Shown here in pieces: positions 59,450-64,000 of a stretch of DNA of 64,000 bases (the first letter of the stretch is position 1; every line of letters begins with the position of its first letter). Made by a program: the position numbers and the translations under genes. This DNA comes from Bacteroidales bacterium (GTDB lineage Bacteria; Bacteroidota; Bacteroidia; Bacteroidales; WCHB1-69), in contig JAKSMG010000007.1 of the NCBI GenBank assembly GCA_024400755.1, positions 1 to 64,000 on the forward strand. The letters run 5' to 3'. The notes under the pieces were generated by a model, which searched no databases, was not told the origin of the DNA, and worked only from the letters and a program-made list of their open reading frames with translations.

Positions 59450-60388
59450 ATGTATCAAGTTCCTATCCTGTTGGTATTGTATAATCGTGTTTTTGAAACC
59501 CATAACCTATTTCAGGTCATCAAAGACCTGCAACCTCAGAAACTGTATGTGGCGGCGGATGCTCCTATTGAAGGGGATATGCAGGATAGCATCAACTGCA
59601 TTCGTACCAAATCTGTGATTATGCCCGAATGGCCGTGCGAACTGCATAAGTTTTTTCCCGAGGAACACCAGGGAAAAACTGCGGCTATTATGAATGCGAT
59701 GAAGTGGTTTTTCGAACAGGAAGAAGAAGGTGTGATTCTTTTTGAGGATTGTTTACCTCATCCCGATTTTTTCGTTTATTGTCAAGAACTTTTGGAACGT
59801 TTCAGAAACGATAAACGGATTTATCATATTGGAGCGGTTAATTTCCGAAAACATCAAAAGGCACTTAAAAGAAAACAAAAAAAGTATGGCGGCTGCTCGT
59901 ATTATTTTTCCGCCTATGCCAATACCTGGGGCTTCGCGACCTGGCGGGACAGATGGACCGATTTTGACTTGAATCCGGATGAGTTGAACCAGGTGAATTT
60001 TGACCAGGTGGTTAAGCAATATACGCGCCGACCAAAGGAACGTCGTTACTGGCATCGCAGATACAATGTCATTAAAAAGACGCAGGTTCCAATTTGGGAA
60101 TACCAATATAATTTTCATATTTGGCTGAATTCGGGTCTGGCTATTGCGCCAACTTTGAATTTGGTTACCAATGTGGGTGTGCATACGAAAGGAACAAAAC
60201 GTAAGTTCCGCCGGTTGATAAAAAAAGCGTATCCTATCCTTCCGTTGAAGCATCCAAACGACATCGTGTTGGACAAAAAGGCGGATAAATTTATGTTTAA
60301 ATATGTTTATAGTAGGGCGTTCGTTAAGATTTTTACCAATTGGATCAATGATGTGCTGATGGCCAAAAAAGACGAATTTGACTGGTAA
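59450..60388 (+). CDS. Glycosyltransferase-like protein (GT-A fold, nucleotide-sugar transferase)
   Basis: About 312 residues from the ATG at 59450 (MYQVPILLVLYNRVFETHNL). The N-terminal half is like nucleotide-sugar transferases: PILLVLYNR, KLYVAADAP, KTAAIMNAMKWFFEQEEEGVILFEDC. The last three residues stand where a metal-binding DxD-type motif is expected. The C-terminal half is basic and aromatic (YANTWGFATWRDRW). Homologues are often annotated as hemolytic protein HlpA-like. Acceptor and donor unknown. Single gene. Confidence 0.75.
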   Translation: MYQVPILLVLYNRVFETHNLFQVIKDLQPQKLYVAADAPIEGDMQDSINCIRTKSVIMPEWPCELHKFFPEEHQGKTAAIMNAMKWFFEQEEEGVILFEDCLPHPDFFVYCQELLERFRNDKRIYHIGAVNFRKHQKALKRKQKKYGGCSYYFSAYANTWGFATWRDRWTDFDLNPDELNQVNFDQVVKQYTRRPKERRYWHRRYNVIKKTQVPIWEYQYNFHIWLNSGLAIAPTLNLVTNVGVHTKGTKRKFRRLIKKAYPILPLKHPNDIVLDKKADKFMFKYVYSRAFVKIFTNWINDVLMAKKDEFDW

Positions 60389-60408
60389 AAAACGTATTAA
60401 AATTTTAT

Positions 60409-60441
60409 TTGTCAAAGCATACAAAATTTTTTGTATCTTTG
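60409..60441 (+). promoter_or_regulatory. Promoter (TTG-N22-TATCTTTG)
   Basis: TTG at 60409-60411 and TATCTTTG at 60434-60441, 27 bp ahead of the TPR protein start. Drives the TPR-ribH-fmt run. Confidence 0.65.
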
Positions 60442-60468
60442 CCGCCTAAATTTTTAAAATAAATAGAT

Positions 60469-61170
60469 ATGGCAAATAATGAACAATTAGGTGCAAAAAA
60501 GACCGAAAACACACAAGAAACTGAAAATTTTGGTACTCGGTTTATTAACTTCTTTGCAAAATATCAAAATGTAATTTACGGCATCATCATTGCAATTTTA
60601 GTAGTGATTGCAGCTGCCATTGCTTTGAATAAGTTTTATTTCACCCCCAAAAATCAAAAAGCTTCCGCAGCAATGATTGCCCCCATCAACCATTACTTGG
60701 CTGGCGATTCACTTTCATTGAACCAGGCATTGGAAGGTGATGACGAAAACGATGGTTTCTTAACCATTATTTCTGATTACAAATTGACGAAAACGGCTAA
60801 CACCGCCAAGTATTATGCCGGTTTGTGCTATTTGAAATTGAATGACAAGGAAGAAGCTTTGAATTATTTGCTTCAATTCAAGAAAAAAGAAAAGGTTCTT
60901 TGGTATGCTTGTCAAGCTTTGATCGGCGACTTGTATGATGAACAAGGTGACGAAAGCAAGGCTATTTCTTATTACAAGAAATCAGTGGAAAATGATGATC
61001 CTTATTTCACCCCTATCAATCTGTTCAAATTAGGTCAGATGTATGAAAGAAGTGAAAACTGGAAAGAAGCCAATAAGGCCTATCAACGTATTGAAAGTGA
61101 ATATTACGATCAATATATGAGTATGGGCGTGGCTAAATTTGCTGAAAACGTAAAAAGCAAACTTCAATAA
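60469..61170 (+). CDS. Membrane-anchored TPR protein (YfgM-like)
   Basis: 233 residues: polar N-terminus, one membrane helix (about 42-62, VIYGIIIAILVVIAAAIAL), then TPR-like helices (YYAGLCYLKLNDKEEALNYLLQF, ALIGDLYDEQGDESKAISYYKKSV, LFKLGQMYERSENWKEANKAYQRI). The layout fits YfgM/Tol-Pal-associated TPR proteins which help envelope-protein folding; exact role unknown. Start set by the strong promoter. 2 bp before ribH. Confidence 0.82.
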   Translation: MANNEQLGAKKTENTQETENFGTRFINFFAKYQNVIYGIIIAILVVIAAAIALNKFYFTPKNQKASAAMIAPINHYLAGDSLSLNQALEGDDENDGFLTIISDYKLTKTANTAKYYAGLCYLKLNDKEEALNYLLQFKKKEKVLWYACQALIGDLYDEQGDESKAISYYKKSVENDDPYFTPINLFKLGQMYERSENWKEANKAYQRIESEYYDQYMSMGVAKFAENVKSKLQ

Positions 61171-61172
61171 AG

Positions 61173-61673
61173 ATGGCCGATAAGAAGAAAAATCTCTCTG
61201 AAATTTCATTTACTCCACATAAGCAATTCTCACCCCAACAGGTGAGAATTGGCGTTGTAGTGAGCCAGTGGAATAACGAAGTTACGGATAAATTGAAAGA
61301 CGGAGCCGTTGAAACCTTGATAGCTAACGGTGTGCCCAAAGCCAATATTCGCGTTTGTTCCGTGCCCGGAAGTTTTGAACTCCCGTCGGCAGCGGTGATG
61401 ATGCTGGAGGCAGACGAAAAGTTGGACGCGGTGATTTGCTTAGGCTGCATTATCCAAGGTGAAACCCGCCATTTTGACTTTATCGCCCAAGCTGTGGCCG
61501 ACGGTATCGAAAAGGTCGCTATCGATTATGCAACCCCGGTTATCTTCGGCGTGCTGACCTGCAATGATATGCAGCAGGCCGTTGACCGTTCGGGTGGAAA
61601 GCACGGTAACAAGGGGGTGGAAGCGGCAGTTAGTTGTCTCCAAATGATAGATTTTCAAAGATCGTTATGTTAA
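61173..61673 (+). CDS. ribH: 6,7-dimethyl-8-ribityllumazine synthase
   Basis: Penultimate step of riboflavin synthesis, a cytoplasmic capsid-like enzyme. 166 residues with QVRIGVVVSQWNNEVTDKL, VPGSFELPSAAVMM, CLGCIIQGETRHFDFIA (with the catalytic His) and GVLTCNDMQQAVDRSGGKHGNKG. Its product goes to RibE, coded at 27445. Its end overlaps fmt by 7 bp. Confidence 0.96.
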   Translation: MADKKKNLSEISFTPHKQFSPQQVRIGVVVSQWNNEVTDKLKDGAVETLIANGVPKANIRVCSVPGSFELPSAAVMMLEADEKLDAVICLGCIIQGETRHFDFIAQAVADGIEKVAIDYATPVIFGVLTCNDMQQAVDRSGGKHGNKGVEAAVSCLQMIDFQRSLC

Positions 61674-62626
61674 GAGTTGTTTTTATGGGTACGCCAGAGT
61701 TCGCTTGCGCGGGTCTGGAAGCCATTTTGTCCTCAGACTTTGCTGAGGTGGTTGGGGTTGTAACTGTTCCCGATAAACCTGCGGGAAGAGGTCAGCAATT
61801 GCGCTTTTCGGAAGTGAAAAAGACAGCCCTGGCTCATCAATTGCCGGTTTTGCAACCCGAAAAACTAAAAGATGAGGATTTTGTCCGTCAGTTGAAGCAA
61901 TTGAATGCCGATGTGTTTGTCGTGGTGGCATTTCGCATCTTGCCCGAGGTGGTTTATTCCATACCTCCCAAGGGGTCATTTAATCTCCATGCGTCCTTAT
62001 TGCCCAATTATCGTGGTGCCGCACCTATTCAGCGTGCGGTGATGAACGGGGAAACAATGACCGGCGTAACCACTTTCTTTTTGAATCCTCAAGTCGATTG
62101 TGGCGATATCATCGACCAGGTGGAAGTGCCTATCGGACCTCGCGAAACCACGGGCGAACTCTATGACCATTTGATGAGGGTGGGTGCGGACTTGATTCTC
62201 AAAACCCTCAAGGCTATTGAAGCCGGCAACGTAAAGGGAAAGTGTCAGCAAGTGCCCGAAAATGTGGTGCTGAAGCCCGCTCCCAAAATATTACGGGAAG
62301 ATATGCTGATAGACTGGAAACAGCCTGCCCAGACAATCTTTAATCAAATTAGGGGCTTGTCTCCTTATCCAGGTGCGTTTACGCGGATAAAGAATCTTGA
62401 AGGCAGAGAGTTTATCCTGAAATGTTATGAGGCAGAAGTGCGAGATGCGGTCCATATCGGAGAAGCCGGTCGTTTTGAAATTGACAAGGCAGGTGATTTC
62501 GTGGTGAATGCCGCTGATGGCTTGGTCGTTCTGAAAACCATTCAGTTTGAAGGAAAAAAGCGAATGCCTTCAGGCGAATTTGTGAGGGGTTGGCATAGTG
62601 AGAATTTTGAAAACGTATTATATTAA
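61667..62626 (+). CDS. fmt: Methionyl-tRNA formyltransferase
   Basis: Formylates Met on the initiator tRNA with 10-formyl-THF. About 319 residues from the ATG at 61667 (MLRVVFMGTPEFACAGLEAI). N-terminal formyltransferase domain with FNLHASLLPNYRGAAPIQRA (Asn/His active site) and Asp in QVDCGDIID; C-terminal OB-like domain from about 205. Overlap with ribH implies coupled translation. 25 bp before the trmH-like gene. Confidence 0.96.
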   Translation: MLRVVFMGTPEFACAGLEAILSSDFAEVVGVVTVPDKPAGRGQQLRFSEVKKTALAHQLPVLQPEKLKDEDFVRQLKQLNADVFVVVAFRILPEVVYSIPPKGSFNLHASLLPNYRGAAPIQRAVMNGETMTGVTTFFLNPQVDCGDIIDQVEVPIGPRETTGELYDHLMRVGADLILKTLKAIEAGNVKGKCQQVPENVVLKPAPKILREDMLIDWKQPAQTIFNQIRGLSPYPGAFTRIKNLEGREFILKCYEAEVRDAVHIGEAGRFEIDKAGDFVVNAADGLVVLKTIQFEGKKRMPSGEFVRGWHSENFENVLY

Positions 62627-62651
62627 AATTGTAAATTTCTAATTCTGCGAA

Positions 62652-63371
62652 ATGGAACAGCATTCGAAATTATACCATATTGAAAATCGAACTACACGAC
62701 AACGGGTTTGTGAATATTTGCAGACCTTTTTGACGGAGGAACGCAATACGCGTATTTTGGAAGTGCTGTCCCAGCGCACACGTCATTTTACCGTGGTGAT
62801 GGAGGACCTGTTCCAAACACAGAATATCAGTGCGGTAATGCGGACTTGCGAATGTTATGGACTTCAGGATGTGTACGTTGTGGAAGGTCGCTATGATTTT
62901 CAAGTGCACAATGCCATTTCGATGGGGTCCACCAAGTGGTTGACCTTGCATAACTACAAGGCACAGGAACATAATATGCTCCAGTGTGCCAATGAACTCA
63001 AGGCCAAAGGTTATAAGGTGGTGGCCACGCTTCCTTCCGAAAAAAGCTGCTTTTTGGAAGATTTGGACGTGGAACAACCGATGGCTTTTCTATTTGGTAC
63101 GGAATTGACAGGTCTAACACAGGAAGCCATTGATTGTGCCGATATACACGTGAAAATTCCGATGTATGGTTTCACCGAAAGTTTCAATATTTCCAATTCC
63201 GTTGCCATTACGCTTTCCACTTTGGTCGAAAAATTGAAAAAATCTTCCGTAAATTGGTCTTTATCCGACATCGAAAAGGAAGAATTGCTGTTGGAATGGC
63301 TGCAAAAATCCGTTAAAACCCCCGATTTAGTAGTCAAACAATTTTTAGACAAAAATAATTTGTCTATTTAA
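62652..63371 (+). CDS. tRNA/rRNA 2'-O-methyltransferase of the SPOUT (TrmH/SpoU) family
   Basis: 239 residues. SPOUT motifs: NISAVMRTCECYG (motif 1 with catalytic Arg), FLFGTELTGLTQEAID (motif 2) and IPMYGFTESFNISNSVAITL (motif 3), making the SAM-binding knot. Closest in layout to TrmH (Gm18 of tRNA), with an N-terminal helical part and a C-terminal tail beyond 210; target not provable here. Confidence 0.9.
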   Translation: MEQHSKLYHIENRTTRQRVCEYLQTFLTEERNTRILEVLSQRTRHFTVVMEDLFQTQNISAVMRTCECYGLQDVYVVEGRYDFQVHNAISMGSTKWLTLHNYKAQEHNMLQCANELKAKGYKVVATLPSEKSCFLEDLDVEQPMAFLFGTELTGLTQEAIDCADIHVKIPMYGFTESFNISNSVAITLSTLVEKLKKSSVNWSLSDIEKEELLLEWLQKSVKTPDLVVKQFLDKNNLSI

Positions 63372-63389
63372 AATATTTTTGTATTTTTG
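63359..63389 (+). promoter_or_regulatory. Promoter of rpmH (TTTG-N19-TATTTTTG)
   Basis: TTTG at 63359-63362 and TATTTTTG at 63382-63389, spacing 19 bp; best-matching promoter in the window, overlapping the end of the trmH-like gene and 53 bp before rpmH. Confidence 0.75.
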
Positions 63390-63442
63390 CATCCCAAATT
63401 TTTGGAATAGATAATTTGAAATAATAATAAAAAAACATAGCG

Positions 63443-63604
63443 ATGAAAAGAACATTCCAACCGTCAAACGTAAGACGTAAACACAAACATGGCTTTAGAG
63501 AAAGAATGGCCACCGCCAATGGTCGTAGAGTTTTAGCAGCTCGTCGTGCCAAAGGAAGAAAGAAATTAACCGTTTCTGACGAAGAATTGGGAAGAAAGAA
63601 ATAA
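63443..63604 (+). CDS. rpmH: 50S ribosomal protein L34
   Basis: 53 residues, too short for most ORF cut-offs. [20 protein letters not shown] then [20 protein letters not shown], the L34 signature, and a short acidic tail (SDEELGRKK) typical of Bacteroidetes. Own promoter and a terminator right after it. It is not next to rnpA or dnaA here. Confidence 0.98.
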   Translation: MKRTFQPSNVRRKHKHGFRERMATANGRRVLAARRAKGRKKLTVSDEELGRKK

Positions 63605-63627
63605 TCATTCCTAAATAATAATTTGTG

Positions 63628-63659
63628 TAAAAAGAAGACCGTTGTGTCTTCTTTTTTTG
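63628..63659 (+). terminator. Terminator after rpmH
   Basis: AAAAGAAGAC pairs with GTCTTCTTTT around a 6-base loop, followed by T's; it leads directly into the TATTTTCG promoter-like box (63659-63666) of the next gene. Confidence 0.8.
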
Positions 63660-63684
63660 TATTTTCGCAACCAATTTCAAAACA

Positions 63685-64000
63685 ATGAAGAAATTTGTAT
63701 TGACACTGGTTTTTGTCGTGACTTGTTGCCTTTGTATGGCGCAGGGCGGTTATCTTGTTGACGGAATTATTGCCGTTATCGGAAAGGAAGTTATCCTGAA
63801 ATCTGATTTGGAGAAACTCTACGCCGAATATACCGCCCAATATACCTTGGATCAAGAGGAGCACGATGTCAAGTGCCAATTGCTTCAGCAATTGGTGTTT
63901 CAGAAACTGCTTATCCATCAGGCAGGATTGGATAGTATTACGATTACCAACGACGAATTGGACAATACGATCAATTATAGGATGGCTATGATGATTCAGC
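63685..64000 (+). CDS. SurA-like periplasmic chaperone/peptidyl-prolyl isomerase (N-terminal part, cut by the window edge)
   Basis: The first 105 residues are seen. Signal peptide KKFVLTLVFVVTCCLCMA, then GGYLVDGIIAVIGKEVILKSDLEKLYAEY, the opening of SurA proteins (V-D-x-I-x-A-V-V-x-x-x-x-I), and a helical SurA_N stretch (QLLQQLVFQKLLIHQAGLDSI, TNDELDNTINYRMAMMI). Parvulin domains would lie beyond 64000. Probably an outer-membrane-protein chaperone. Confidence 0.85.
   Translation, partial: MKKFVLTLVFVVTCCLCMAQGGYLVDGIIAVIGKEVILKSDLEKLYAEYTAQYTLDQEEHDVKCQLLQQLVFQKLLIHQAGLDSITITNDELDNTINYRMAMMIQ

Overview
The window is a chromosomal segment of a member of the phylum Bacteroidota, most likely an uncultured host-associated Bacteroidales. 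Evidence: promoters of the TAnnTTTG type (mostly TATCTTTG or TATTTTTG), no strong Shine-Dalgarno sites, two type IX secretion genes (porW/sprE-like and porE-like), FISUMP-domain proteins, a PPi-type phosphofructokinase, a MurA with Asp at the usual Cys position, and many SPII lipoproteins. There is one tRNA (Ser, TGA) and no rRNA.

Layout. 1-13.5 kb: a PD-(D/E)XK-like gene, dipeptidyl peptidase IV, gmk, then a tight forward run (lipoprotein, PPi-PFK, C10 protease, murA, mlaE, mlaF, cvpA, DUF721), with hairpin-rich intergenic repeats and a second PD-(D/E)XK-like gene on the minus strand broken by an in-frame TAG. 13.5-28.1 kb: a long minus-strand operon, ribE-porW-bactofilin-atpZ-(4-TM protein)-queA-purM-purN-porE-giant FISUMP protein. 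28.4-31.1 kb: tRNA-Ser, an aminotransferase, thpR, and a 56-aa ferredoxin.

31.3-46.4 kb is the accessory part and the most unusual one. Seven minus-strand cassettes stand in tandem. Each has a first gene coding for a lipoprotein whose signal peptide is conserved (three types, all ending in C-[EN]-K-E-K-[IV]) but whose mature part is different, followed by one or two further secreted or membrane proteins (thioredoxin-like, DUF4221-like propeller, DUF1573 plus TlpA-like, unknown lipoproteins, a membrane protein) and a GC-rich hairpin. Six of the seven are headed by a copy of a 375-545 bp repeat that sits 43-48 bp upstream of the lipoprotein start. The repeat carries an outward TATCTTTG box, conserved hairpins and a small ORF. 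In two cassettes the lipoprotein gene is out of frame at an A8 run directly after the ATG, while the rest of the frame is open.

46.4-59.3 kb: minus-strand housekeeping genes (HAD phosphatase, rfbC, CIC channel, SAM-hydrolase-like protein, one-domain FISUMP protein, a GC-rich mobile-looking repeat, purD, mltF-like, lipoprotein, lptC, TPR protein, outer-membrane protein, coaX). 59.4-64 kb: forward genes (glycosyltransferase-like, TPR membrane protein, ribH, fmt, trmH-like, rpmH, start of a SurA-like chaperone). Riboflavin synthesis (ribE, ribH), purine synthesis (purM, purN, purD) and envelope biogenesis (mla, lptC, mltF, T9SS) are the recurring themes outside the cassette array.
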